64,000 nucleotides of DNA from Phyllobacterium sp. 21LDTY02-6 (GTDB taxonomy: Bacteria; Pseudomonadota; Alphaproteobacteria; Rhizobiales; Rhizobiaceae), in contig NZ_JAMJWD020000006.1 in NCBI RefSeq assembly GCF_023554255.2, positions 310,001-374,000 on the forward strand. Reading direction: 5' to 3'. Position 1 is the first letter of the stretch, and every line of letters begins with the position of its first letter. The notes beneath the pieces were generated by a model. The model ran no database searches. It was not told the DNA's origin and saw only the letters and a program-made list of their open reading frames with translations. Below are positions 8,634-17,745 of this stretch, piece by piece. A program made the position numbers and the translations under genes.

Positions 8634-10201
8634 CGGTTCAAATCTCCAGAGGCGGCATTGGTGGAGGTAACTGGCGCCGAGCCGAGAGCCCGGCTCAGAA
8701 TATCTTCGTGGCTCGCGCTGTTATGGGCATGGCTGGCAACGATTTCGCCCCGGCGGAATACATGGAGCGTATCGGCGAGTTCGTAGACCTCCGGCAGGTA
8801 GGAAGAGATGAGGATAATGCCGGCGCCCTGCGCAAGAAGCGCGGAAAAGAGGCGGTAGATCTCCGCTTTCGTCCCGACGTCGACACCCACGGTCGGCTCG
8901 TCGAAGATGAAGAGCTTGGCGCCGTGATTGAGCCATTTCCCGATAACGATCTTCTGCTGGTTGCCACCAGAGAGGCTGGCGGCGCTCGCCGATCGCCCGG
9001 CCGTCTTGATCCGAAGATCAGCGATCTGGCGGTCGGCGCGCGCCTTCTCCTCGCGCGAGGAAACAAGCCCGTTGCGGCTCAACTGCTTGTAGATCGGCAG
9101 GTTGAGATTGAGGCTGACCGGCAAGGACAGGCACAGGCCCTGGTCGCGCCGGCTTTCAGGGGCAAGGGCGATCCCGAGCTTGATCGCATCGCGCTCGCGG
9201 CGGATCGCCACTTCCTCGCCCTGCCAGAGGATGGAGCCTGACGTCTTCGGCTGGCGGCCGAACACTGCCGAGACGAATTCGCTCCGCCCGGCGCCGATCA
9301 GCCCGTAGAGGCCGACAATCTCGCCTTCGCGAACGCTGAGCGATATGTCCTGGAAACCCGGTCCCGACAAATTGCGCGTTTCGAGCACGGTTGCGCCGAA
9401 GCTGAAGCTATCCTTGTGATAAATCTGCTCGATGGAGCGGTTTATCATCAGGGATATCAGTTCGTTCTCGCTTGTTTCGCCGATGTTCCTCGTGCCGACA
9501 AGCGTCCCGTCCCTCAAAACCGAAACACGATCGGCAAGCTCGAAGACTTCCTCGAGGCGGTGGCTGATATAGATGATCGTGACGCCCTCGCGCTGCATGC
9601 GGCGGATCAGCGTGAAAAGCTGTGCAGCCTCCTTGCGGGTAAGATACGCCGTCGGCTCGTCGAATATCAGGAACCGCGCTCCGCGCGTTGCCGCGCGCGC
9701 CGTCGCAATCAATTGCTGCTGGCCGATCGTCAGGTCGCCGAGCAGGGCGTCGGCGGGCAGGTCGAAGCCGAGATCGTCGAGGATCTTCCGTGCTTCACGC
9801 ACCATGCTGCGGTGACGCAGCAGCCCGAAGCGCTGGCGTTCCTCGCCGAGGAAAATATTGGCGGCGACGCTCAGATGCGGACACAGCACCACTTCCTGAT
9901 GCACGGCATTGATGCCGTGGCGGATCGCCTCCAGCGGCGTCTTCAGACCCACAGGCTCGCCGCGCCAGTAGATATCGCCGGCCGTGCGCGGGACGACACC
10001 GGTAAGAAGCTTGATCAGCGTCGATTTTCCCGCGCCGTTCTCACCGACGATCGCGTGGATTTCCCCTGCTTCGAAGGCAAGGTCTGCCGGTTTCAGCGCA
10101 TGGGTGCCGAAATATTGCTTTTCAAGCCCGCGCAGCTCGAGGATTGGCGCCGGTTGGACGCGGCCGGTGACAGAATGCGGTGCAGAATCTTGGCTTGTCA
10201 T
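8630..10201 (-). CDS. Sugar ABC transporter ATPase, duplicated (RbsA type)
   Basis: 523 residues with two ABC domains in tandem, as in RbsA/XylG/MglA. The first half carries an intact Walker A (GENGAGKSTLI, about residue 55) with a degenerate signature (LTIGQQQLIA). The second half has a degenerate P-loop (GLIGAGRSEF) and a strong signature (LSGGNQQKIVIGKWL) followed by the Walker B IFDEPTVGVDVGTK. Such asymmetry is normal for the family. It powers uptake through the permease at 7665-8633 and binds the cytoplasmic face of the membrane. Confidence 0.93.
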   Translation of the reverse strand: MTSQDSAPHSVTGRVQPAPILELRGLEKQYFGTHALKPADLAFEAGEIHAIVGENGAGKSTLIKLLTGVVPRTAGDIYWRGEPVGLKTPLEAIRHGINAVHQEVVLCPHLSVAANIFLGEERQRFGLLRHRSMVREARKILDDLGFDLPADALLGDLTIGQQQLIATARAATRGARFLIFDEPTAYLTRKEAAQLFTLIRRMQREGVTIIYISHRLEEVFELADRVSVLRDGTLVGTRNIGETSENELISLMINRSIEQIYHKDSFSFGATVLETRNLSGPGFQDISLSVREGEIVGLYGLIGAGRSEFVSAVFGRQPKTSGSILWQGEEVAIRRERDAIKLGIALAPESRRDQGLCLSLPVSLNLNLPIYKQLSRNGLVSSREEKARADRQIADLRIKTAGRSASAASLSGGNQQKIVIGKWLNHGAKLFIFDEPTVGVDVGTKAEIYRLFSALLAQGAGIILISSYLPEVYELADTLHVFRRGEIVASHAHNSASHEDILSRALGSAPVTSTNAASGDLNR

Positions 10202-10273
10202 GACGCCTCGCCGGTTCTGAATGGTGGCCGGAGCGGTTCGAACCGAACCGTCCCGCGCCTTGCCAAAAGAATT

Positions 10274-10298
10274 GGGCGGCGGTGTGCGCCCGCCGCCC
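10274..10298 (-). terminator. Intercistronic hairpin between binding protein and ATPase genes
   Basis: GGGCGGCGG (10274-10282) pairs with CCGCCGCCC (10290-10298) over a 7-nt loop. Read on the minus strand it is followed by AATTCTTTT. It lies just after the stop of the binding-protein gene and before the ATPase gene, the usual place for a partial terminator or mRNA-stabilising stem that lets binding protein outnumber the other subunits. Confidence 0.6.
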
Positions 10299-10304
10299 GT
10301 TCCG

Positions 10305-11297
10305 TTAATCCAGCTTGGGATTGAGGAGTTCCTGCGCCCTTGGCTCGTTCATATTGGCCTTGGTGATGAGGTTGGCGCCGGTATCGACATTCGCTTCCAC
10401 CTTCTCGCCCTTGGAGGCGGCGAGCGCGGTCTTGATGCCGTCATAGCCCATCCGGAACGGGTCCTGCACGACGAGGGCATGGATGACGCCGTCACTGAGC
10501 AGCTTCACCAGCTTCTCATCGCTGTCGAACGCGATCAGCTTGATCTTGTCCTGGGCCTTGTTTTCAGCAATCGCCTGGCCCGCGCCTTGCCCCATGATCA
10601 GGTTGGAAGCGAAGATGCCTTTCAGGTTCGGATTGGCGGTTATCAGATCGGTGGTGATGTTGAGCCCGGTGGTCGCCTGGCCGTCGGCTACCTTGTCGGC
10701 CACGAGCTTGAGTCCGGGATATTTGGCTGCCAGTTGCTCCTTGAAGCCCTGCGCGCGCTGATCGAGCGATCCGACGCCCGGGAGCGCGGTGATCAATGCA
10801 ACTTCGCCTTCCGCCTTGCCGAAGGCCTCCGTTATGGCCGCCGCCAGACCATCGGCGGCTACGCGGCCACCCTGGATATTGTCGGTGGTCAGGAAGGAGG
10901 TAAACGCCTTTGAATCGGCCGCTGAATCGATGCCGATGATCTTGACGGACTCGGCGGCGTCGTCGATCGGCTTGCCGAGGGCCTTGAACTCCGTCGGCGA
11001 AATCACGATTGCCGCCGGCGATCCCGAGACGGCGTTTTCCAGTATGGAGATCTGGCCGTTGATGTCGGATTCCGCCTGTGCTCCAAGCTCCGGCACCTTG
11101 ATGCCCAGTTCCTTGCCCGCCTTGCGCGCGCCGGCCAGCACGATCTGCCAGTAGAAGGAGGTTGTATCCTTCACGATGATCGGGATCGTCACGTCCTGCG
11201 CCCTGGCGGGGACGCCGGCAAGGGTTGCGGCGACGAGAGCCGCGCCTGCCGTGGCGAGAATGGTTCTGCGGCGGATGGTTCTTCCGAATGAATTCAT
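10305..11297 (-). CDS. Periplasmic sugar-binding protein (RbsB/peripla_BP_4 type)
   Basis: 330 residues from the ATG at 11297, chosen because GAGAGGA lies upstream; the frame could be read from a TTG 18 bases earlier but that overlaps the ribosome-binding site. The N-terminus has twin arginines (RTIRRRTILATAG) before a hydrophobic stretch and ARA cleavage site, so it may be exported by Tat or Sec. The mature protein has the periplasmic sugar-binding pattern (IIVKDTTSFYWQIVLAGARKA, then IVISPTEFKALGKPIDDAAE). It delivers a pentose, hexose or polyol to the ABC channel. An operator-like palindrome lies 75 bp upstream. Confidence 0.9.
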   Translation of the reverse strand: MNSFGRTIRRRTILATAGAALVAATLAGVPARAQDVTIPIIVKDTTSFYWQIVLAGARKAGKELGIKVPELGAQAESDINGQISILENAVSGSPAAIVISPTEFKALGKPIDDAAESVKIIGIDSAADSKAFTSFLTTDNIQGGRVAADGLAAAITEAFGKAEGEVALITALPGVGSLDQRAQGFKEQLAAKYPGLKLVADKVADGQATTGLNITTDLITANPNLKGIFASNLIMGQGAGQAIAENKAQDKIKLIAFDSDEKLVKLLSDGVIHALVVQDPFRMGYDGIKTALAASKGEKVEANVDTGANLITKANMNEPRAQELLNPKLD

Positions 11298-11371
11298 GGG
11301 TTGCGTTCCTCTCAAAGCGCCGGTTGATTTATTTACTGACCGGATCGAGAGGGCGCTGTTTCAATCCGATC

Positions 11372-11385
11372 TTTATCGATAAAAA
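11372..11385. promoter_or_regulatory. Putative operator, copy 1 (for the GntR regulator)
   Basis: The perfect palindrome TTTATCGATAAA at 11372-11383 lies 75 bp upstream of the sugar-binding protein start. A near-identical sequence (TTTATCGACAAAA) stands between the aldose dehydrogenase and GntR genes. Both contain TTTTTRTCGATAAA when read on the minus strand. Recurrence in the two promoter regions of one sugar module suggests a shared operator. Confidence 0.55.
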
Positions 11386-11444
11386 ACTATGCACGTCGAA
11401 GCTAATTTAAAACCCGCACCTTGGCAAGCGCGGTCGAATCCGGA

Positions 11445-12431
11445 CTATCGGATCACATGCGCCTCGCTCTGTTCATAGACCGATTGCGGCACTTCGACCG
11501 ACAAAAGCTCCATGTTGCGCTTGAGGCTGGCAGGCTTTGCCGTGCCGATCAGCACATTGGCGACGGCAGGCTGTTGCAATGGGAACTGCATGGCGGCGGC
11601 CGCGAGCGGCACGCCATTGCTGCGCGCGATCTCTTCGAGGGAACGCACCTTTTGCAGAACCTCCTCCGAGGCGGGACCATAATCGAAATGCGCGCCGGGA
11701 ACCGGGCCTGTCGCCAATATGCCGGAATTGAACACGCCGCCGATGACAAGGGAAATCTGCCGCCTGTTGCACTCTTCCAGAAGCCCTCTCTCGGCAGACC
11801 GGTCGAGCAGGGAGTAGCGTCCGGCCAGAAGGATGCAGTCGATCTCGCTATGGGCAATGACGTCCATGCAGACTTCGACTTCGTTCACACCGAGACCATA
11901 GGCAGCGATCGCACCGGAAGATTTCAGTTCCGAGAGCGCCTTGATGCCGCTATCGAGAAGCTGCCGCTGATAGACGGCGTTCTTTTCCGCGCCGTGCGTA
12001 TAGGCGCCGATATCGTGCACATATAATATGTCGATCCGGTTGAGACCCAGCCGCGCAAAGCTCATCTCGAACGAACGCATTATGCCGTCATAGCTGTAAT
12101 CGTAATCCACGGTGAATGGCAGCGGATTGACATAGGAATAGTCGGGAACCTGATCCTCCGGCACCGGACGCAGAAGACGGCCAACCTTGGTCGAGAGGAC
12201 ATAGCTGTCTCGAGGCATGCTGCGAAGAAAGTCACCCGTGCGCCGTTCCGAGAGGCCAAACCCGTAGAACGGCGCCGTATCGAAGTAGCGCAGGCCCGAA
12301 TCCCAGGCGGTCTGCAGCGTTTCCATCGCCGCTTCGCGGCTGCATTCGCGGTAAAGCCCGCCGATCGCCGCGCCGCCAAAGCCGAATTCGGTTACGGCGA
12401 GTGACGTTTTCCCTATCCTGCGGATGTTCAA
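11445..12431 (-). CDS. Aldo/keto reductase, L-fucose/D-threo-aldose dehydrogenase type
   Basis: About 328 residues if started at the TTG at 12431, which has GGGAGGGG ideally placed upstream; an ATG at 12461 adds ten residues but has no ribosome-binding site. The N-terminus aligns with aldo/keto reductases, LAVTEFGFGGAAIGGLY then GLRYFDTAPFYGFGLSERR, where Asp and Tyr are catalytic residues of the (beta/alpha)8 barrel. This subgroup includes D-threo-aldose 1-dehydrogenase and pyridoxal 4-dehydrogenase. It lies upstream of the sugar ABC genes on the same strand and is divergent from a GntR regulator, so it probably oxidises the imported aldose. Confidence 0.8.
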   Translation of the reverse strand: MNIRRIGKTSLAVTEFGFGGAAIGGLYRECSREAAMETLQTAWDSGLRYFDTAPFYGFGLSERRTGDFLRSMPRDSYVLSTKVGRLLRPVPEDQVPDYSYVNPLPFTVDYDYSYDGIMRSFEMSFARLGLNRIDILYVHDIGAYTHGAEKNAVYQRQLLDSGIKALSELKSSGAIAAYGLGVNEVEVCMDVIAHSEIDCILLAGRYSLLDRSAERGLLEECNRRQISLVIGGVFNSGILATGPVPGAHFDYGPASEEVLQKVRSLEEIARSNGVPLAAAAMQFPLQQPAVANVLIGTAKPASLKRNMELLSVEVPQSVYEQSEAHVIR

Positions 12432-12469
12432 CGGAGCCCCTCCCAAGCGTTCTGTTGGCATGCACTGTC

Positions 12470-12485
12470 TTTTATCGACAAAAAA
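12470..12485. promoter_or_regulatory. Putative operator, copy 2 (for the GntR regulator)
   Basis: TTTTATCGACAAAAAA lies in the divergent gap, about 40 bp before the aldose dehydrogenase start and 60 bp before the GntR start. It is an imperfect palindrome that matches the site at 11372-11385 except for one central base. The position would let the regulator control both itself and the aldose dehydrogenase. Confidence 0.55.
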
Positions 12486-12546
12486 CCTTTGCAGTCAATC
12501 ATTGTTGCGCCTAAATGTGCTGAGGCGATCATGCCGGGTGAGCGCA

Positions 12547-13440
12547 ATGTCGAAGCAGAACACGGTTTTCAAGCAAGGCTACAACAGGTGTCTGCGGCTC
12601 CTCGACATCGGCGATACCTTGCCTTCGGAAGCCGATCTCGGGGCAAGGCTCAGCGTCAGCCGCACCACCGTGCGCGCTATTCTCAAGGCCCTGGAGGAAG
12701 CCGGGCTCATCCAGATCGGCAAGAGCAAGACGGTCTTGCGTCGCCCGTCCAGCCAGGACTTCTTTCCGGAGATCGAGACAAGTTCGCTCTCGTCGATCAT
12801 CGAACGCAGTTTCATGAAGCGCATCTTGGCCGGCGGAGCCCAGCCGGGAATGCAGATCAACGAGCTGGAACTTGCTCGCGAGATCGGCGTCGGCACGTCG
12901 AGCGTTCGCGAATTCCTTATCCGGTTCAGCCGTTTTGGACTGATCGAAAAGCGCCGCAACAGTCATTGGGTGCTGAAGGGCTTCACCGAGAGCTTCGCGC
13001 TCGAACTGTTCGACATTCGTGAAATCTTCGAGCTGCGCTCGGCCGTTGCATTCAGCAAGCTGGAAGCAGATCATCCGGCGCGCCTGGAACTCGATGAGCT
13101 CGACGCGGAACATCGCGCCCTGCTGAACGATGTCGACCGACGCTTTGGCGAGTTTTCGGAACTCGATGAACGGTTTCATCGCCTGATCCACTCCGCGTCG
13201 CGCAACCGCTTCGTCGATGATTTCTACGATATTATCGCGATCGTCTTCCACTACCATTACCAGTGGAACAAGATTGACGCCAAGCAGCGAAACGCCCGGG
13301 CCCTGGAAGAGCATCTCGACTACATAGAAGCGCTGCGCTCGCGCGATGCCGCGAAAGTGGACAGGGCCTGCCGTGCCCATCTCAGATCGGCGCGCGAAAC
13401 CCTGCTTGCCTCGATTTCGCAAGCCGCGGAAGCGTCCTAG
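12547..13440 (+). CDS. GntR-family regulator with two tandem winged helices and an FCD domain
   Basis: 297 residues from the ATG at 12547; the longer frame upstream crosses the promoter. Two GntR-like winged helices can be read: residues about 14-65 (LPSEADLGARLSVSRTTVRA then LEEAGLI) and about 85-145 (INELELAREIGVGTSSVREF then GLIEKRR). The C-terminal half is an all-helical FCD ligand domain (LFDIREIFELRSAV, DERFHRLIHSAS, RALEEHLDYIEALRSRDA). FadR-subfamily proteins normally have one winged helix. It is divergent from the aldose dehydrogenase gene and probably represses the sugar module when its ligand is absent. Confidence 0.85.
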   Translation: MSKQNTVFKQGYNRCLRLLDIGDTLPSEADLGARLSVSRTTVRAILKALEEAGLIQIGKSKTVLRRPSSQDFFPEIETSSLSSIIERSFMKRILAGGAQPGMQINELELAREIGVGTSSVREFLIRFSRFGLIEKRRNSHWVLKGFTESFALELFDIREIFELRSAVAFSKLEADHPARLELDELDAEHRALLNDVDRRFGEFSELDERFHRLIHSASRNRFVDDFYDIIAIVFHYHYQWNKIDAKQRNARALEEHLDYIEALRSRDAAKVDRACRAHLRSARETLLASISQAAEAS

Positions 13441-15744
13441 TCACTTCTTGCGCAAGGCATCGGCCAATGCAGCACCGAGAGCCCCTTGCGGCGCGCTTTG
13501 CGGCTTCTGCGGCTGCGGCTTCCTTTGCGGCTGCTCGTCCCTCGACGACCTGCGGACCGTATCGCCACCACCATCCTTGCGCATGGTAAGTCCGATGCGA
13601 TTGCGCTTCACATCGACATCGACCACCCGGACCTTAACCACATCGCCGGCCTTGACGACCTCATGGGCGTCCTTGACGAAGCGGTCGGCAAGCTGGGACA
13701 GATGCACCAGCCCATCCTGATGCACGCCGATATCGACAAATGCGCCGAAGGCCGCGACGTTCGTCACCGTACCTTCGAGCTGCATTCCGGGCTTCAGATC
13801 CTTGATGTCGTCGACGCCCTCGGCAAAGGTTGCCGTGCGGAATTCGGGTCGCGGGTCGCGGCCGGGCTTTTCCAGCTCGGAAAGAATGTCCCTTATCGTC
13901 GGCAAGCCGAACTTTTCATCGACGAACAGCCTGGGATCGAGCGCTTTTAGCGCGGCCGGATCGCTCATCAGGGAGCGGACATCGCGACCGCAAGCATTGA
14001 TGATCTTCTTGGTGACGCCATAGGCTTCCGGGTGGACGGCCGAGGCATCGAGCGGTTCGGCACCGCCGCGGATACGCAGGAAGCCCGCGCATTGTTCGAA
14101 GGCTCGCGGCCCGAGACGCGCCACCTTGAGCAGATCGCGCCGCGACTTGAATGGCCCGATTTCATCGCGGTAGGCGATGATGGCTTCGGCCAGCGCAGTG
14201 CCGAGGCCCGAAATGCGCGCGAGGAGCGACGCCGACGCCGTGTTGAGATCGACACCCACGCCGTTCACCGCATCCTCGACCACCGCATCGAGTGCGCGGG
14301 CGAGCCGATATTGGTCCACATCATGCTGGTATTGCCCGACGCCGATGGATTTCGGGTCGATCTTTACCAGTTCCGCAAGCGGATCCTGCAGGCGCCGCGC
14401 TATGGAGACGGCGCCGCGCAGCGAAACATCGAGCTTGGGGAACTCCGCGGCCGCGGCAGCCGAGGCGGAATAGACCGAAGCGCCGGCCTCGCTGACGATC
14501 ACCTTGAGCGGACGGGGCAGAGGCATGTCGCCGAGCATGTCGGCAACGAGACGCTCCGTCTCCCTGCTGCCGGTGCCGTTGCCGATGGCAATCAACTCGA
14601 CACCGTGTTTGCGGACGAGGCTTGCAATTTCTGACTGCGCGCCGCGAACGTCGTTGCGCGGCTGAAACGGGTAGACAGTCGCAGTGTCGAGCAGCTTGCC
14701 GGTTCCATCCACCACCGCCACCTTCACGCCGGTGCGAATGCCGGGATCAAGCCCCATCGTGGCGCGCGAGCCGGCGGGCGCCGCCAGCAACAGGTCCTTC
14801 AGGTTGCGGGCGAAAACATTGATGGCGTCCTCCTCCGCCCGTTCGCGCATCAGCGTCATGAGATCGACCGAGAGATTGAGCGAAAGCCGGATGCGCCAGG
14901 CCCAGCGAACCACGTCCATCAACCAGTTGTTGGCCGCGCCGTCACCGCCGATGCCATAGGCCGCCGCAACCATGCGCTCGACCGGCTTGACCGGGCTGGT
15001 GTCATCGGCATCGACGGTGATTTCGAGGCTGAGCACCTCTTCGTTCCGGCCGCGCAGCATGGCCAGCGCGCGGTGGCCTGGGACCGCTGCCCATCGCTCG
15101 GTGTGGTTGAAATAATCGGAGAATTTCGCACCGGCTTCCTGCTTGCCATCGATGACCCGCGCCTGCAGGACGGCGCGATCCTTCAGATAATTGCGCAAGC
15201 GGCCGACGAGATCGGCATTTTCCGCGAAGGTCTCGACCAATATATCCCTTGCACCGTCGAGTGCGGATTTGACGTCCGGCACCTCCGCATTGATGAAGCT
15301 CGCCGCAAGTTCGGCGGGATTGACGCTTCGGTCGGAAAGCACCGTCTCGGCCAAGGGGCCAAGCCCGCGTTCTCTCGCAATCTCGGCGCGGGTGCGGCGC
15401 TTCGGCCGATAGGGGAGGTAGATATCCTCCAGCTCGGCCTTCGTCGTGGCGGCGATGATCGCGGATTCCAGCTCGGGCGTGAGCTTTTCCTGGCCACGGA
15501 TCGATTCCAGGATCGTGTCGCGCCGCGTATCGAGTTCCCGCAGATAGGACAGGCGGTCGTCGAGCGTCCGCAATTGCGTATCGTCCAGGCCGCCCGTCAC
15601 TTCCTTGCGGTAACGGGCGACGAATGGAACCGTCGCGCCGCCATCCAGCAGTTCTATGGCGGCGGCGGCCTGTTCGGGACGCGCCTGGATCTCGGAAGCA
15701 ATGAGCCGGGCGATACGGATCGTCTTGGAATTGTCAGCGGTCAC
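13441..15744 (-). CDS. tex: Tex family RNA-binding transcription accessory protein
   Basis: 767 residues from a GTG start at 15744, the usual Tex length. Domain order is as in Tex: N-terminal helical region, YqgF/RNase H-like domain ([20 protein letters not shown] at about residue 325), helix-hairpin-helix motifs ([19 protein letters not shown] near 500), and a C-terminal S1 RNA-binding domain ([20 protein letters not shown] near 650) ending in a basic low-complexity tail. Tex binds nucleic acid and affects transcription in ways not fully known. It is a housekeeping gene between two sugar modules. The GntR gene ends immediately before it on the opposite strand. Confidence 0.95.
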   Translation of the reverse strand: MTADNSKTIRIARLIASEIQARPEQAAAAIELLDGGATVPFVARYRKEVTGGLDDTQLRTLDDRLSYLRELDTRRDTILESIRGQEKLTPELESAIIAATTKAELEDIYLPYRPKRRTRAEIARERGLGPLAETVLSDRSVNPAELAASFINAEVPDVKSALDGARDILVETFAENADLVGRLRNYLKDRAVLQARVIDGKQEAGAKFSDYFNHTERWAAVPGHRALAMLRGRNEEVLSLEITVDADDTSPVKPVERMVAAAYGIGGDGAANNWLMDVVRWAWRIRLSLNLSVDLMTLMRERAEEDAINVFARNLKDLLLAAPAGSRATMGLDPGIRTGVKVAVVDGTGKLLDTATVYPFQPRNDVRGAQSEIASLVRKHGVELIAIGNGTGSRETERLVADMLGDMPLPRPLKVIVSEAGASVYSASAAAAAEFPKLDVSLRGAVSIARRLQDPLAELVKIDPKSIGVGQYQHDVDQYRLARALDAVVEDAVNGVGVDLNTASASLLARISGLGTALAEAIIAYRDEIGPFKSRRDLLKVARLGPRAFEQCAGFLRIRGGAEPLDASAVHPEAYGVTKKIINACGRDVRSLMSDPAALKALDPRLFVDEKFGLPTIRDILSELEKPGRDPRPEFRTATFAEGVDDIKDLKPGMQLEGTVTNVAAFGAFVDIGVHQDGLVHLSQLADRFVKDAHEVVKAGDVVKVRVVDVDVKRNRIGLTMRKDGGGDTVRRSSRDEQPQRKPQPQKPQSAPQGALGAALADALRKK

Positions 15745-15764
15745 GGGTTATTCCAGTATGGTGA

Positions 15765-15791
15765 TCGGGGGGCGAACATAGTGCCCCCCGA
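15765..15791 (-). terminator. GC-rich hairpin downstream of the sugar operon
   Basis: TCGGGGGGC (15765-15773) pairs perfectly with GCCCCCCGA (15783-15791) around a 9-nt loop. It lies after the stop of the last gene of the sugar operon and before tex on the same strand. No T run follows, so it could be a terminator or a stem in the tex leader. Confidence 0.5.
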
Positions 15792-15821
15792 CCGCCACCG
15801 CAATCGCTTGGGAGCGATGGA

Positions 15822-16964
15822 TTATACGGTTTTCAACAACGACCTTGCCTCTTTCACGCCCAGCGCCTCAGGCCGGGTGCAACTGGTCTCGATATCGACG
15901 AACTTCTTCTCTTCGCCGGAGCGCAGGATCGACACCATGACGTCGACGCCGTGCAGCGCACGGTCCAGCGAACAACGTATGTCCCGATCGCCAAGGATCG
16001 CCGAAGTCATGTCCGCCAGCCCGGCCGTACGATAATTGGCCATCATGCCGCTCGCGTGCTTCTGGTTGGGGATACCCAGAGGGTGTTGCCACGAGCGGGC
16101 GGGCTTGGGCTTCTTGCCCGGCTTGGCGAGCTTCACCTCTCCACCGAAGAAGTTCGGGTCCGGCAGGAAGAGCGAACCATCCGTGCCGTAAAGCTCCATG
16201 TTCGGATGATTATGCGCCCAGACGTCCCAGCTGGCGGAGAGCGTTACGGAGGCGCCGCTGTCGAATTCGAGCAGGGCCTGAATCGTCGTCGGCGTCGTGA
16301 CCTTGATGATTTCGCCGGCACGCGGCGCGCTGGATATGGTGCGGGTAGGCGTCGCCATCGACGTCAGTGCCGCCACCCGGCGAACGGGGCCGATGAGATT
16401 GACGAGATTGGCGATGTAATAGGGTCCAAGATCGAGGATCGGACCGCCGCCCGGCCTGAAGAAGAAGTCTGGATTGGGGTGCCAATGCTCCATGCCGTGG
16501 CTCAGGACATGGGCCGTGCCCGAGGTTACGGTGCCGATGTTGCCATCGTCGATCAGCTTGCGCGCCAATTGATGTGCGCCGCCAAGAAACGTGTCGGGCG
16601 CGCATCCTGCCTTGAGATTCTTCGAATCCGCGAGCTTTTTCAACGCCAGACCATCCGCCAGTGAAAGGGTCAGCGGCTTTTCCGAATAAAGATGCTTCCC
16701 CGCCGACAATATCTGCTTCGAAACGTCGAAATGAGCGTCCGGGATGGTGAGATTGACGACCAGATCAATATCATCGCTGGCGAGCAGCTTGTCGATGCTG
16801 CGCGCCTCGATCCTGTATTCCGCGGCCCGCGCCGTGGCGGCGGCATCGTTGATGTCCGCGATCGCCCGCACCTCGATGCCCTTGAAGAGCGGCGCCAGCC
16901 TGAGATAGGAGGCCGATATGCTGCCGGCGCCGATTATTCCGATACCCAATGTTCTAGCCATCAT
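15822..16964 (-). CDS. Gfo/Idh/MocA family oxidoreductase
   Basis: 380 residues with a start at tandem ATGs (16964/16961) after AGGAAG. The N-terminus is a Rossmann NAD(P) site (GIGIIGAGSISASYLRL) and the motif EKPLTLS at about residue 95 carries the conserved Lys of the family; the C-terminal alpha/beta domain follows. Family members oxidise or reduce sugars and cyclitols at a hydroxyl group, including C3 oxidation of glycosides. It is the last gene of the ABC operon, 8 bp after the TIM-barrel gene, so it likely acts on the imported sugar. Confidence 0.9.
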   Translation of the reverse strand: MMARTLGIGIIGAGSISASYLRLAPLFKGIEVRAIADINDAAATARAAEYRIEARSIDKLLASDDIDLVVNLTIPDAHFDVSKQILSAGKHLYSEKPLTLSLADGLALKKLADSKNLKAGCAPDTFLGGAHQLARKLIDDGNIGTVTSGTAHVLSHGMEHWHPNPDFFFRPGGGPILDLGPYYIANLVNLIGPVRRVAALTSMATPTRTISSAPRAGEIIKVTTPTTIQALLEFDSGASVTLSASWDVWAHNHPNMELYGTDGSLFLPDPNFFGGEVKLAKPGKKPKPARSWQHPLGIPNQKHASGMMANYRTAGLADMTSAILGDRDIRCSLDRALHGVDVMVSILRSGEEKKFVDIETSCTRPEALGVKEARSLLKTV

Positions 16965-16972
16965 ATTGCTTC

Positions 16973-17719
16973 CTAGATTGCCTTCAGCGTCGCGATTGAG
17001 CGGCTCGCGAACTGCTCGTCATCCGCGGGATTGTCGTGCTCGAGCACGAAATAGCGCACCGGCGTCTTCTCCAGCGCCGCCAGCAGGGCCTTCCAGTCGA
17101 CAGTGCCATGCCCGACATCGGCCCAACCGTCCTGATCCTGATTTTCGCCGCTGGCGGCGATATCCTTGACGTGGACCGAACTGAGACGATTGCCGTCTGT
17201 CTCGATCCACTTGAAGGGATCGCCGCCACCGCGGATGATCCAGGCGATATCGGCTTCCCAGGAAATGCTCGGCGCCGCATCGAGGATCAATCGTTGCGGG
17301 ATGGAACCATCGGGCAGAGCCACGAATTCGAAGTCGTGATTGTGCCAGCCGAAAATATAGCCCGCCTTGGCATAGACGGCATGGGCTGCTTCCAGCCTGC
17401 GGCCGAATTCCGACCAGCCGGCAGCATCCGTCGGGCGTAGTTCCAGTGCCAGATGGGGGCAGTAGATTGCTTTCATGCCGAGTTCACCGGCGATATCCAG
17501 CACCTTGGCGGGTTCGTTCTCCAGCATGTCGATGCCGAAATGCCCTGTCGGGGCGGTCAAGCCATTCGCATCGAGTCCCTGTTTCAGCGCTTTCACGTCG
17601 CCATAGAGGCCACCATAGGGCTCGACCTGGCTGTATCCATGCTGTTTGAGCATGGCGAGGGTCTGCTCGAGCGGCGGAAACTTGCGTGAACTATAGAGCT
17701 GGTAGGAATAGTCGGTCAT
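16973..17719 (-). CDS. Sugar phosphate isomerase/epimerase family TIM-barrel protein
   Basis: 248 residues from the ATG at 17719, placed 6 bases after GGAG; a TTG four codons upstream overlaps this site. It matches the AP endonuclease 2/xylose-isomerase-like barrel (LEQTLAMLKQHGYSQVEPYG at the start, FGWHNHDFEFV near 130, SVHVKDIA near 185, and a metal-binding His/Glu pattern ending VLEHDNP). Members are isomerases, epimerases, dehydratases or lyases for sugars. It sits between the ATPase and the Gfo/Idh oxidoreductase in a single operon. Which reaction it performs is not visible in the sequence. Confidence 0.85.
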   Translation of the reverse strand: MTDYSYQLYSSRKFPPLEQTLAMLKQHGYSQVEPYGGLYGDVKALKQGLDANGLTAPTGHFGIDMLENEPAKVLDIAGELGMKAIYCPHLALELRPTDAAGWSEFGRRLEAAHAVYAKAGYIFGWHNHDFEFVALPDGSIPQRLILDAAPSISWEADIAWIIRGGGDPFKWIETDGNRLSSVHVKDIAASGENQDQDGWADVGHGTVDWKALLAALEKTPVRYFVLEHDNPADDEQFASRSIATLKAI

Positions 17720-17745
17720 TTCATTCTCCAATGATAGCTGGGAGG

